Shown here one piece after another: positions 9,145 through 17,665 of a stretch of 64,000 bases of DNA. The stretch is from CAVYHJ01 sp963768165 [NCBI: uncultured bacterium]. Its GTDB lineage: Bacteria; UBP4; UBA4092. Under the pieces are notes generated by a model. That model saw only the letters and a list, made by a program, of their open reading frames with translations, had not been told where the DNA came from and ran no database searches. The DNA is taken from NCBI GenBank assembly GCA_963768165.1, contig CAVYHJ010000026.1, forward strand, positions 926,255 through 990,254. The letters are read 5' to 3'. Made by a program: the position numbers and the translations under genes. Numbering within the stretch: position 1 is the first letter of the stretch; each line of letters opens with the position of its first letter.

Positions 9145-10077
9145 TTATTTCTTAATCTGCCGTGTTATTTCCAAGGCAACTTCCAGAGCATCGTGCCCGT
9201 GTTCCCCGGAAACAACCGGCGGAATTCCCTGCCGGATACTTTGGATAAAGGATTCCAATTCCAATTTCAGTGGTTCATGGGAACCTGTGCCAACCGTTGC
9301 GTGAGTAATTTTAATCTGCCCCTCCTGAAGAACTTTTTGGTAAACTTCCAATTCCGGTTTGGCGTAATCAAGAGAAAAATAAGCATCGTCCTGGAAAAGA
9401 CGAATTTTCCGCATTTTATCTTTGGCAATCCGGCTGGCCGTCAGGTTGGCGATACAACCATTTTTGAAAACAATTCTCGCATTAGCAATATCCTCGTATT
9501 TTGTCAGTACGGAAACTCCCACCGCTTCAATCCGTTCAATCTCCGATTGTACGACGGTCAACAGGATGTCAATGTCATGGATCATCAAATCCAAAACCAC
9601 TCCGACATCGCGGACTCGCGGGTCAAAAGGTGACAGACGGTGCGATTCGATAAAGCGAGGTTCTTTCAATAACTCACGCAGTTTTAAAACGGCGGCATTG
9701 AACCGTTCGACATGACCGATTTGCAAAATTGCGTTGTGTTCGCGTGCCATGCTTACTAATTCCGCCGCTTCATTTAATGAATCTGTAATAGGTTTTTCGA
9801 TGAGTGTATGAATACCTTTTTGAAGAAAATCTTTGCCAACATCATAATGCGCGCTGGTGGGTACGACGACTGTAATCCCGTCTACTTTGCCGATTAATTC
9901 ATGATAATCCTTGTAGGATTGAGTGTGATAGGCTTCCGCAATTTCCTGGGAGCGCGATTCATTGGTATCCGCAATTCCCACCAACTGAACATCCAACAAA
10001 GTGGATAAAATACGCGCGTGATGTTGACCAAGATGGCCAACTCCAATCACACCGACTCGTATGGGTTTGTCGCTCAA
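9145..10077 (-). CDS. Gfo/Idh/MocA-family NAD(P)-dependent oxidoreductase, candidate GnnA
   Basis: The product has 310 aa and starts at TTG (10077), with TTGA overlapping the lpxI stop, so the two are translationally coupled. The Rossmann motif is GVIGVGHLGQHH (residues ~8-19). The family EKP motif is HTLIEKPITDS, and the C-terminal half is the usual alpha/beta substrate domain. Its position between lpxI and lpxB matches the gene context of GnnA, which oxidises UDP-GlcNAc at C3 so that a transaminase (GnnB) can make the 3-amino sugar for amide-linked lipid A. No gnnB is adjacent; a DegT-family aminotransferase lies at 19758. The GnnA role is inferred from context. Confidence 0.8.
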   Translation of the reverse strand: MSDKPIRVGVIGVGHLGQHHARILSTLLDVQLVGIADTNESRSQEIAEAYHTQSYKDYHELIGKVDGITVVVPTSAHYDVGKDFLQKGIHTLIEKPITDSLNEAAELVSMAREHNAILQIGHVERFNAAVLKLRELLKEPRFIESHRLSPFDPRVRDVGVVLDLMIHDIDILLTVVQSEIERIEAVGVSVLTKYEDIANARIVFKNGCIANLTASRIAKDKMRKIRLFQDDAYFSLDYAKPELEVYQKVLQEGQIKITHATVGTGSHEPLKLELESFIQSIRQGIPPVVSGEHGHDALEVALEITRQIKK

Positions 10078-10907
10078 TTTTCATGTACCCCATAAACACA
10101 TATACTTAATTCATCCGCCCGTTGAATAAATTCTGATTTTTTGAGAATCAACGTTTTCCCCGCATCCACGGCAAGAACACCCGCCTTGACCTGAAACATT
10201 ACCTCTAGCGTATCCATGCCGATAATGGGCACATCAAACCGAAAATCCTGTTGCGGTTTGCTAACCTTTACGATTACAATTCCTTCACCACCCAATTTTG
10301 ACGCACGTTTCACCGCTTCATCGGTACCTTCAATCGCTTCAATTGCCAGTACCGCGCGTTGTTTCACGACCACGGTTTGTCCGATATCTTCTGCGGCGAT
10401 ATGTTTGGCAATGCGATGTCCATATTGAATATCCCGCAATTCACTTTCGGCTGGAGCACGTTTTGTCATCGTGCCTTTATCCGCCAACTGGGATTCCAAA
10501 AAAGTACGCGCATCTATAAATGTTACTCCAAAGACTTCAAACGCTTTGGCCGCCGCACCGATTAAAGAATCCGTTTGTTGATTGGGTAATTTATTTAAAA
10601 GAGATTTCGCCGCTAAATCGAATTGTTGAGACTGGAAAATGATGATTTGGGGAACTTTGCCGGCAAAGATTGCTTGTTTTACCCCGGCACTTAAAAAAGT
10701 TTTAACGACTGATTCAAATTGACCAAACGGAATCCAATTTATATTTGGAAGAACCTCTGCAATATTGGGTGAAGTAATACCGGGGAATCCAATTGAGATA
10801 ATTTCCGTTCCATATTTTAAAGCCTCACCGGCTAAAAGGATGGGATATTCACTACTGCCTGCAATAAGACCGATTTTCGCAGGATATTGATTGGGTTGAT
10901 CGCTCAT
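10074..10907 (-). CDS. lpxI: UDP-2,3-diacylglucosamine pyrophosphatase, LpxI type
   Basis: The product has 277 aa, typical of LpxI (formerly DUF1009). It hydrolyses UDP-2,3-diacylglucosamine to lipid X and UMP, the step done by LpxH in Enterobacteria. The N-terminus KIGLIAGSSEYPILLAGEA and the C-terminal pattern GIVIVKVSKPQQDFRFDVP, then GMDTLEVM and LAVDAGKTLIL, are LpxI hallmarks. The catalytic domain signature includes GTDEAVKRA. It overlaps the Gfo/Idh start by 4 bp and follows lpxA by 22 bp, so the four genes form one operon. Confidence 0.93.
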   Translation of the reverse strand: MSDQPNQYPAKIGLIAGSSEYPILLAGEALKYGTEIISIGFPGITSPNIAEVLPNINWIPFGQFESVVKTFLSAGVKQAIFAGKVPQIIIFQSQQFDLAAKSLLNKLPNQQTDSLIGAAAKAFEVFGVTFIDARTFLESQLADKGTMTKRAPAESELRDIQYGHRIAKHIAAEDIGQTVVVKQRAVLAIEAIEGTDEAVKRASKLGGEGIVIVKVSKPQQDFRFDVPIIGMDTLEVMFQVKAGVLAVDAGKTLILKKSEFIQRADELSICVYGVHEN

Positions 10908-10929
10908 CCCCGAAATTCCAGTTTAAAGT

Positions 10930-11763
10930 TTAGCGGCATATACCGCGGTGGTGTAGACTGGTTTCAGAAGCGTGAACAAATTCTGCAAAATGTTTAACTT
11001 CCGCAGAGTTACCACATTCTTTTTCAATACGTGCCAGAGAATCTTTGAGCGGAAGGTGGGCACGATAGAGAATCTTGTAAGCATGTTTTAAATCAGCGAT
11101 GACTTCCTGTGGAAACCGATGTCTTTTTAAACCCACGGAATTAAGTCCATGCGGAGCTACCGGATGGCCATCGGCTTTTATATAGGGAGGTACATCTTGT
11201 GTCACTTTGGAACAACCGCCAATTAACGAAAAAGTCCCAACTCGGACAAATTGATGAATTCCGGATAATCCTCCGATAATCGCTTGATCTTCGATAAGCA
11301 CATGCCCTGCCAAAGTTGCGGCATTGGCAAGCACAACTCTATTTTGAATAATACAATTGTGCGCAACATGAACGTATGCCATCAATAGATTACTATTCCC
11401 AATCGTAGTTCGCTCACCTTCTTTGGTTCCCCGGTTAATCGTTACAAATTCACGAATAACGGTATCCGCACCAATATCCACATAACTTTCACCCCCACGG
11501 AATTTCAGATCTTGAGGTTCTCCCCCGACAACGGAATGGCTGTGAATTCGACAACGGTCTCCAATGGTTGTCCATCCATCTACAATCACATGACTATCGA
11601 GTATGGTATGTTCCCCAAGAGTAACATGTTCACCGACAACACAATAGGGACCTACCACCGCCCCTTTACCAAGTTGGGCTTTGGGATGGACGACCGCTGT
11701 ATTATGAACTGCTATTTCTACTCTCCCAATATGTCTTTGTTCAGTTGTATTTGTTTGCGGCAT
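10930..11763 (-). CDS. lpxA: UDP-N-acetylglucosamine O-acyltransferase
   Basis: The product has 278 aa from the ATG at 11763 (GGAG upstream). The frame is open further, into the tRNA-Val gene, but that extension is an artefact. It is a left-handed beta-helix of hexapeptide repeats (~15-190) and an alpha-helical C-terminus. The catalytic His lies in AYVHVAHNC, and GGLSGIHQFVRVG corresponds to the family's GGMTAVHQF region. It transfers a beta-hydroxyacyl chain from ACP to the 3-position of UDP-GlcNAc, or of UDP-GlcNAc3N if GnnA/GnnB are active. First protein gene of the operon. Confidence 0.94.
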   Translation of the reverse strand: MPQTNTTEQRHIGRVEIAVHNTAVVHPKAQLGKGAVVGPYCVVGEHVTLGEHTILDSHVIVDGWTTIGDRCRIHSHSVVGGEPQDLKFRGGESYVDIGADTVIREFVTINRGTKEGERTTIGNSNLLMAYVHVAHNCIIQNRVVLANAATLAGHVLIEDQAIIGGLSGIHQFVRVGTFSLIGGCSKVTQDVPPYIKADGHPVAPHGLNSVGLKRHRFPQEVIADLKHAYKILYRAHLPLKDSLARIEKECGNSAEVKHFAEFVHASETSLHHRGICR

Positions 11764-11861
11764 ATCAACTCCAACGAAAAAAATGTAACATAAATTGAAA
11801 ATAAAAACAAGTTTGAGAAATCGAGGTTCAAGATATAAAACACTCCATCTTAAACAAAAAA

Positions 11862-11938
11862 TGGTGGGCGCTACAGGACTTGAACCTGTGACCTCTTCCA
11901 TGTCAAGGAAGCACTCTAGCCACCTGAGCTAAGCGCCC
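11862..11938 (-). tRNA. tRNA-Val (anticodon GAC), CCA encoded
   Basis: On the minus strand the 7-bp acceptor stem GGGCGCT / AGCGCCC pairs perfectly (11932-11938 with 11866-11872). The T-arm contains GGTTCAAGTCC. The anticodon stem CTTCC/GGAAG encloses the loop TTGACAT, which gives anticodon GAC (Val). The discriminator is A, and the next three bases (11864-11862) are CCA. It lies 99 bp upstream of lpxA on the same strand, and an overlong lpxA frame starts inside it. Confidence 0.95.
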
Positions 11939-12116
11939 GATCGAGAATACTATTTCAAAGAACCATTAAAAAGCACTCAATTACTTTACGGAGAATTGAG
12001 CAGAAATGTCAAGGATGCCTTTCAATTTTTTTATAAAATTGACTGGAAATATCCTCCGTGATAGATTTTTATAAGATAAATTTTATGGTTCATTGAACCC
12101 AATAGAGGGTACGAAA

Positions 12117-12584
12117 ATGAAAAAAATTTTTGTCATTATTATCGGATCTTTCATTTTATTGTTTTTATTTTTTTTGTTTTATGGTTGTAATGAGACCACT
12201 CATACGGCAGAAAGGGTTCCTCCGCCACCCGTGGCTACTACTCCTCCAACACCGACACCATCCCCTACCCCAACACCCACTCCTACAGTTACACTGGCCA
12301 CAACAACGCTTATTCCCCCACCTGAACCAACACCGGTTCCTGTTGAAAAACCAAAACTTGTTAAAAGACCCGTTCCCAAGTATGTAATTATTAACGCTCC
12401 GACCGGAATTTTAGGAGCTTCAAAAATTGATGTTTTTAGTAAACCTAGCAACAAATCTCAGGTGGTTTCCAAGGTAGCTTCCGGGACAAAATTGGAATTA
12501 TTAAGCATTCAAGGGACATGGATGAAGATAAAAACGCCCGAAGGAAAAATAGGTTGGATATCTTCTTCTTTTAGAGAAAAATGA
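12117..12584 (+). CDS. Lipoprotein with Pro/Thr-rich linker and bacterial SH3 domain
   Basis: The product has 155 aa. The ATG at 12117 is chosen over an upstream TTG because GAGGGT precedes it and a signal sequence follows directly. A long hydrophobic stretch ends in LFYGC, a plausible but imperfect lipobox. Next comes a Pro/Thr-rich linker (~30-85) and an SH3b domain (~95-155) ending in WMKIKTPEGKIGWISSSF. Such domains bind cell wall or proteins in the envelope. It is divergent from the tRNA-lpx operon and 45 bp before a zinc-ribbon membrane protein. The specific function is unknown. Confidence 0.7.
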   Translation: MKKIFVIIIGSFILLFLFFLFYGCNETTHTAERVPPPPVATTPPTPTPSPTPTPTPTVTLATTTLIPPPEPTPVPVEKPKLVKRPVPKYVIINAPTGILGASKIDVFSKPSNKSQVVSKVASGTKLELLSIQGTWMKIKTPEGKIGWISSSFREK

Positions 12585-12629
12585 TAAAGGAAATGAAATA
12601 AAGAAATAATGCTGAGGAAATAACACTCT

Positions 12630-13994
12630 ATGGTTTATTGTTCCTTATGCAACACTATCTATCCCCCGGGGACTCGTTATTGTACAAGATGTAAGACCCA
12701 TTTATCCTTTATTCCATCTAATTCCCAGGATGAGAATCAGATGAAATGTCCTACCTGTGGCGAAATGACTCAGATAGATTCTGGTAAATGTCAATTTTGT
12801 GACAGGCCGTTAAGCGCAGAAACTTTGGATCTTTCCCAATCTGCTTCCCTGCAAGAAACCACAAAAGAAATTCCCAAAGCAAAACCCAAAAGAAAGAAAA
12901 AGAAAACATCCCGCTCAGCTGATTCACAGACAGCTAAAAAATCCCCTATTGAAACTTTACAATGTCCCAAATGTAGTAATTTAGTTCTGGCAGATTTCGA
13001 AAACTGTCCTCTTTGCGGAACCAAATTACAATCTATTGATTCATCGAATGTATCAACTCCTTCTGTAGCGTCTCCTTCTGAAAATGGAAAACAAAATATT
13101 ATTGTTACAGCAGAATCTGTCTCTGTTCCTGAAGAGGAACAAAAGCAAATTGAACCCGAGATTGTTTGGGAAACAATGGAATGTCCCATCTGTCATAAAA
13201 CGACCCGTGTAGATACCGGACACTGCCGGCATTGTAATACTCCTCTAAAGCCGGAACCCATTGAAATAGAAAAACCTATTACAGTTCCGGAATCTCCGGT
13301 AACTCCCAATCCTCAACCATCCACTATCCCTCCACCAAAAAAATCTTTAGATAATCTTTCATCCGTACCGGTTACTCCAGTACCCATAATTTCCAACACT
13401 CCTAAGATAAACTCTGAAAAACCGGACGCGGTTACATCTACAACACAGCATAAAGAACAGAAACATCCCAACTCTGTATGGTCGTCCGTTGCAATTCTTG
13501 GATTAACTGGTATTGTGATTCTTGTGGGTATATTTCTAACGATCTATTTCTGGAAATATTCCCAAAATCCTCCGAAACCAGTACAAACTATTTCACAGAC
13601 AAAACCGGTTTTGAACCTCATTGCACCAATTCCTTCTGTTCCGAATGATTCCGATGCTATTTTGCAAGTACTCAATAATGTTCGTGAATCCACACTATCC
13701 AAGAATACAGCTTTATATCTCTCAGCCTTTTCTCCTGATGTACAGGATTTAAAACAAAAGCTGGAAGCACTAGATGATTTTTGGAAAACGTATAAGATTC
13801 AAGACATCCAATATGTTATTTCTCCAGACCAACCACTCACGATTAATAATAACCAGGCGGAGATTGTCATTATCTGGACTATGAATCTAAAAAAACTTTC
13901 CGACAACAAAACCATGTCCTCCAAACTAACCAATTATGTCCGGTTTGAAAAACAAAACAGGAATTGGAAAATTGTCGAGGTAAGTGTCCGTTAA
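12630..13994 (+). CDS. Multi-zinc-ribbon membrane protein with periplasmic NTF2/SnoaL-like domain
   Basis: The product has 454 aa. Four zinc-ribbon knuckle pairs are visible in the N-terminal half: CSLC/CTRC, CPTC/CQFC, CPKC/CPLC and CPIC/CRHC. They are separated by Lys- and Pro-rich linkers. One transmembrane helix lies at ~288-310 (VAILGLTGIVILVGIFLTIY). The C-terminal ~115 residues (DAILQVLNNVRESTLSKNT to the end) have the alternating helix-strand look of NTF2/SnoaL-like domains. Topology would place the ribbons in the cytoplasm and the NTF2-like domain outside. The role is unknown; it may share an operon with the SH3 lipoprotein before it. Confidence 0.65.
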   Translation: MVYCSLCNTIYPPGTRYCTRCKTHLSFIPSNSQDENQMKCPTCGEMTQIDSGKCQFCDRPLSAETLDLSQSASLQETTKEIPKAKPKRKKKKTSRSADSQTAKKSPIETLQCPKCSNLVLADFENCPLCGTKLQSIDSSNVSTPSVASPSENGKQNIIVTAESVSVPEEEQKQIEPEIVWETMECPICHKTTRVDTGHCRHCNTPLKPEPIEIEKPITVPESPVTPNPQPSTIPPPKKSLDNLSSVPVTPVPIISNTPKINSEKPDAVTSTTQHKEQKHPNSVWSSVAILGLTGIVILVGIFLTIYFWKYSQNPPKPVQTISQTKPVLNLIAPIPSVPNDSDAILQVLNNVRESTLSKNTALYLSAFSPDVQDLKQKLEALDDFWKTYKIQDIQYVISPDQPLTINNNQAEIVIIWTMNLKKLSDNKTMSSKLTNYVRFEKQNRNWKIVEVSVR

Positions 13995-14175
13995 TATAAT
14001 TTTTTTATTGTTTCCCTAAAAACAATTCTCGTCCTTTTGTATAAATATCCATCTAAAAACTATTAATGAATACTCTTATCACCCACTTTTAAAAACAAAT
14101 ACGCTATACTCTGGGGAAAGGATAGATTAAAATAGAGATTAAAGAAAATACGTAAAAAAACAACGCCCTCTAAAA

Positions 14176-15267
14176 ATGCATTCCTTACAGGGAGTTGGAA
14201 GCGAGGTAAGTGTGTCGGTACAAATGGATAATGTGGATAAAAAGCTGTTAACGGAATTACAGAGAGAATTTCCGTTGGCTCATGAACCCTATGAAATTCT
14301 AGGTAAAAAAATCGGGACTACGGCGGAGGAAGCACTCCAGCGCGTGAAACGATTAAAAGAGGAAGAGGTCATCCGTCAAATCAGCGCGATATTTGACACG
14401 CGCAGTTTGGGATATAAGTCTACGCTGGTAGCAATGAAATTTCCCGTGGAGAGGTTGGAGGAAGCGGCTGAAATCATTAATTCCCATCCGGGAGTGAGCC
14501 ATAATTACCGGCGGTCACATGATTACAATATGTGGTTTACAATCGCGGTTCCGCCCAATGAAAGCTTGGAAGAGCATATTTATAAACTGGCGGAATTGGG
14601 AAGGACAGAAAACACGCTGATTCTCCCAACATTGAAACTTTTTAAAATCGGTGTGAAGTTAGACATGACGGGCGAAGGATTAAAAGGCGAAGAAGAAGGC
14701 GAAATGTATACGGGAGAGAAGCAGAAGGTGGGGGAGAAGCAATTTACCGAGAAAGAGCTGGCGTTTATTAACGCATTCCAGGAAGATTTTCCATTGGATT
14801 TACACCCGTACCAACGGATTGCAGAATCGAGCGGGTTCTCAGAAGAAGAATTGATGAGCATGGCAAAGCAATGGATGGAGTCGGGATTAGTGAGACGATA
14901 CGCCGGAATTTTGCATCACCGGAAAGCGGGATTTGTCGCCAATGCGATGGTGGTGTGGCAGATACCGGAAGAAAAATTAAAAGAAGTCGCACCGAAATTA
15001 GCATCTTATATGCAGGTGAGCCATTGTTATCAACGTCCGATTTATCCGGATTTCAAATTCAATGTTTACACCATGATACATGGAAAAACCGCCAAGGATT
15101 GCGAAATAGTGGTAACTGATATGGAGTCGAAAGTCGGGAAGTTTGAGCATCAATATTTATACAGCACAAAAGAATATAAGAAAATTCGATTGAAATATTT
15201 TACGCCGGAATTGCATCAATGGTGGACGAAAGCAAATAACCAAACGATGCCAGCGGTGGCGAAGTAA
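14176..15267 (+). CDS. Siroheme decarboxylase, AhbA-AhbB fusion (Lrp/AsnC-like, two halves)
   Basis: The product has 363 aa made of two homologous halves (~17-165 and ~185-350). Each has an AsnC-type helix-turn-helix followed by an alpha/beta domain. Paired motifs are visible: HPGVSHNYRR in half one and MQVSHCYQRPIYP in half two, the pattern of AhbA/AhbB and of NirD/L/G/H. These enzymes remove two acetate carboxyls from siroheme to give didecarboxysiroheme. A single-chain fusion is known for NirDL. The start is uncertain: a GTG at 14212 preceded by GAGGT, or the ATG at 14224, are alternatives. The neighbouring ChdC-like gene supports a haem role over a transcription factor. Confidence 0.85.
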   Translation: MHSLQGVGSEVSVSVQMDNVDKKLLTELQREFPLAHEPYEILGKKIGTTAEEALQRVKRLKEEEVIRQISAIFDTRSLGYKSTLVAMKFPVERLEEAAEIINSHPGVSHNYRRSHDYNMWFTIAVPPNESLEEHIYKLAELGRTENTLILPTLKLFKIGVKLDMTGEGLKGEEEGEMYTGEKQKVGEKQFTEKELAFINAFQEDFPLDLHPYQRIAESSGFSEEELMSMAKQWMESGLVRRYAGILHHRKAGFVANAMVVWQIPEEKLKEVAPKLASYMQVSHCYQRPIYPDFKFNVYTMIHGKTAKDCEIVVTDMESKVGKFEHQYLYSTKEYKKIRLKYFTPELHQWWTKANNQTMPAVAK

Positions 15268-15314
15268 TATCTTTGATGTAACTGGGTTTGAGAAATCAAA
15301 CCTTTACGGATTCA

Positions 15315-15473
15315 ATGTCGAAAGATTCCCAAAACAAAAATAAAAAAGAAAAAGAGTCGTCGCCATCTACAGATGTCATAATTTGTATACTCTGTGGGGC
15401 GGAAATGTATGAACTACACTGCAAATACATTTGTCCGAATTGCGGGTATCGGGAAGATTGTTCAGACCACTAA
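15315..15473 (+). CDS. Small zinc-ribbon protein
   Basis: The product has ~52 aa from the ATG at 15315. The N-terminus is Lys/Ser-rich. A compact ribbon follows (CILCGAEMYELHCKYICPNC, then GYREDCSDH). It has two CxxC pairs plus extra Cys and His, a pattern seen in short conserved hypothetical proteins. It lies between the siroheme decarboxylase fusion and the ChdC-like gene with gaps of 47 and 20 bp, so it is probably co-transcribed with them. A link to iron or haem handling is only suggested by that position. Confidence 0.65.
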   Translation: MSKDSQNKNKKEKESSPSTDVIICILCGAEMYELHCKYICPNCGYREDCSDH

Positions 15474-15493
15474 TACTATAGAAAGGAAATCGT

Positions 15494-16219
15494 ATGTCGG
15501 AAGAAAAGCAGGAAGTGCAAGAAAGACAACCGGAGACGCGAAAATTTGTGAGTTTTCTTTTTTATAAGGTGGACCCGGCGTGGCGGCGATTGCCGGAACA
15601 GGAACGAAAAAAAGGAAAAGAAGAATTTCATCAAGTTGTTGAAAAGTTCGATAATAAAGTAAGTACAACATCTTATACATTGGTTGGTCTTCGTTCTGAA
15701 ACGGATATTTTGTTATGGCGGGTGACGGATGATTTAGATAATTTCCAAGCGATGGGCACAGCATTGTTGGCAACAGGATTGGGAAAATGGTTAACGACTC
15801 CTTACTCGTTTTTGGCGATGACACGAAAATCTATGTATGTGGATAAACACAAGCATCCTGGACAAGAAGGAACAAGACTTACCGTGGATCCGGGGAAGGC
15901 AAAATATTTATTTATTTATCCGTTTGTGAAAAATTCAGACTGGTACACGCTTACCAAACCTGCTCGGCAGGGGATGATGACAGAACATATTGAAGTCGGG
16001 CATAAATATCCGAGTGTGAAATTGAATACCACATATTCCTATGGGTTGGACGATCAAGAGTTTGTGGTGGCGTTTGAGACGGATTATCCGGGTGATTTTC
16101 AGGATTTGGTGATGGATTTACGCCATGCGCAAACCAGCCGGTATACCAAACGGGATACGCCGATTTTCTCATGTATCAAGAAAGAGTTGAAGGATGTCCT
16201 TGATAGTTTGGGAGGATAA
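15494..16219 (+). CDS. Chlorite-dismutase-family protein, coproheme decarboxylase ChdC/HemQ-like
   Basis: The product has 241 aa, typical of ChdC. The motif YPFVKNSDWYTL holds the Tyr-Pro-x-x-Lys segment with the catalytic Tyr of ChdC. A His-containing EHIEVGHKYP follows, where the proximal haem ligand is expected. The C-terminal signature is TYSYGLDDQEFVVAFETDYP, then DLVMDLRHAQTSRYT. The family turns coproheme into haem b with peroxide; other members are chlorite dismutases. Lying 20-250 bp after a siroheme decarboxylase fusion, it most likely ends a haem pathway. Confidence 0.82.
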   Translation: MSEEKQEVQERQPETRKFVSFLFYKVDPAWRRLPEQERKKGKEEFHQVVEKFDNKVSTTSYTLVGLRSETDILLWRVTDDLDNFQAMGTALLATGLGKWLTTPYSFLAMTRKSMYVDKHKHPGQEGTRLTVDPGKAKYLFIYPFVKNSDWYTLTKPARQGMMTEHIEVGHKYPSVKLNTTYSYGLDDQEFVVAFETDYPGDFQDLVMDLRHAQTSRYTKRDTPIFSCIKKELKDVLDSLGG

Positions 16220-16260
16220 CGAAAGTCTCCGATCTCAAGTTCCTAGTCTCTGGTTAAAAG

Positions 16261-16920
16261 ATGCAAACCAAAATATATCAATCACAGTATAAATTTTTTG
16301 AGAGAGCGTATGCTTTGGATAAGGATTTGTGGACGGAGTTTAAGGATGACCCGATTGTAAAGCAAGTGGGGAAATTAATTAAGAAAGATAATCCGCAAGG
16401 GAAGGTATTGGATTTAGGATGCGGGAGAGGCCGAAATTCAATTTTGCTTGCCAAACTCGGATTTGAAGTAAGGGGAGTAGATTTGGTTCCCAAGGCGCTG
16501 AATGAGGCAAAAAAATCAGCGCGGAAGGAAAAGTTAGATGGAAATGTGCATTTTCAAAAAGCAGATGCGTTGAATTTACCTTTTGAAAAAGATTCGTTTG
16601 ATGGAGTTATTGACCGAGGATGTTTTCACCATATTGTGAAACGGGACTGGGCGAAATATCGGAGAAATATTAATAAAGTTTTAAAAGATGGCGGATATTT
16701 TTTAGTCGTGGTTTTTAGCAAGAAAAGTCCGCATCTCCAAAGCGCGAAACATAATTATGTGGTACATAAGGGCGATATTGGTGGACATTTTCATTATGAC
16801 CATTTTTTTACAAAAAAGGAATTGAAAGAGGCCTTCCCAAATTTCAAATTGATTGATTCGCATGAGAAAAATGATGACCCGTATATTTTTTATTACGCTA
16901 TAATGCAAAAGAATTATTAA
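16261..16920 (+). CDS. Class I SAM-dependent methyltransferase
   Basis: The product has 219 aa. Motif I is VLDLGCGRGRNS (~49-60). The acidic end of strand 2 is VRGVDLVPKAL. Motif II/III is FQKADALNLPFEKDSFDGVIDRG, split around the active cleft, followed by HHIVKR. The fold matches the methyltransferase-11/25 groups, which act on small molecules. No substrate is evident. It lies 41 bp after the ChdC-like gene on the same strand, and the short gap contains heptamer-like repeat remnants. Confidence 0.85.
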   Translation: MQTKIYQSQYKFFERAYALDKDLWTEFKDDPIVKQVGKLIKKDNPQGKVLDLGCGRGRNSILLAKLGFEVRGVDLVPKALNEAKKSARKEKLDGNVHFQKADALNLPFEKDSFDGVIDRGCFHHIVKRDWAKYRRNINKVLKDGGYFLVVVFSKKSPHLQSAKHNYVVHKGDIGGHFHYDHFFTKKELKEAFPNFKLIDSHEKNDDPYIFYYAIMQKNY

Positions 16921-17007
16921 AATACTACTACTTTACTATAGTTTTTTACAACTCTAATAAATAGAATGGATTGGGAATTCTTCTGCAAATGTAGAAGAAT
17001 TATTTTT

Positions 17008-17655
17008 ATGAAAAAGAAAATAGATTTATTTATATTTGATTTGGATGGAACGCTGATAGATTCGCGGAAGGATTTAGCGAATGCGGTGAACCATACCCGG
17101 AAACAATATCAGATGGACGAGTTGGATTTGATGACAGTGGTCAGCCATATTGGGTATGGGGCAAAGAATTTGATCGCCAAATCATTTCCGGAATTGGAAC
17201 CGAAAGAATTAGCCAAAGCATTGGAAATATTTAAAAAATATTATGAAGGACATTGCGTGGATGAGACCACGGTCTACGACGGCATCGCGGATGTGTTAAA
17301 ATATTTTGAGTCCAAAGCAATGGCAGTGGTCAGTAATAAACCATCCCCTTTTACCAAAAAAATACTAAGAAAAAAGAAACTCGATTTTTATTTCAAACTG
17401 ATTTTAGGGGAAGAATCTTATCCCAAGAGAAAGCCGGACCCGGCACCATTACTTTATGTGATGGAAAAATTGGGCGGGAAACCGGAAACCAGTTGCATGG
17501 TCGGGGATTGGATTACGGATGTGGAAGCCGGGAAACGAGCGGGAATGGTGACGGTGGGTTGTCTTTACGGAATCGGGAATCAGCGTGAGTTGAGAGAATT
17601 TACACCCGATTATCTGGTGGATTCGATTCTGGAATTGAAAGATTTATTTCAGTAA
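17008..17655 (+). CDS. HAD-superfamily phosphatase, phosphoglycolate-phosphatase-like
   Basis: The product has 215 aa from the ATG at 17008, chosen because the HAD motif follows directly; an upstream in-frame ATG at 16966 adds residues without a domain. Motif I is FIFDLDGTLIDS, with nucleophile and acid/base Asp. Motif II is AVVSNKPSPF. Motif III Lys is in PKRKPDPAPLLY. Motif IV is MVGDWITDVEAGKRAG. A helical C1 cap lies at ~15-85, as in Gph-type enzymes. It probably dephosphorylates 2-phosphoglycolate or a similar small phosphate ester. The next gene starts 10 bp later. Confidence 0.85.
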   Translation: MKKKIDLFIFDLDGTLIDSRKDLANAVNHTRKQYQMDELDLMTVVSHIGYGAKNLIAKSFPELEPKELAKALEIFKKYYEGHCVDETTVYDGIADVLKYFESKAMAVVSNKPSPFTKKILRKKKLDFYFKLILGEESYPKRKPDPAPLLYVMEKLGGKPETSCMVGDWITDVEAGKRAGMVTVGCLYGIGNQRELREFTPDYLVDSILELKDLFQ

Positions 17656-17665
17656 GGAGTATTTT

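Noticed and set aside
11764-11901. N-terminal extension of LpxA (starts MEEVTGSSPVAPT)
   Set aside because: It lies inside and next to the tRNA-Val gene; this peptide is a typical translation of a tRNA T-arm. The ATG at 11763 has a proper ribosome site and starts the family domain.
12200-12454. Minus-strand Gly/Val-rich frame
   Set aside because: It is the reverse reading of the Pro/Thr linker of the SH3 lipoprotein.
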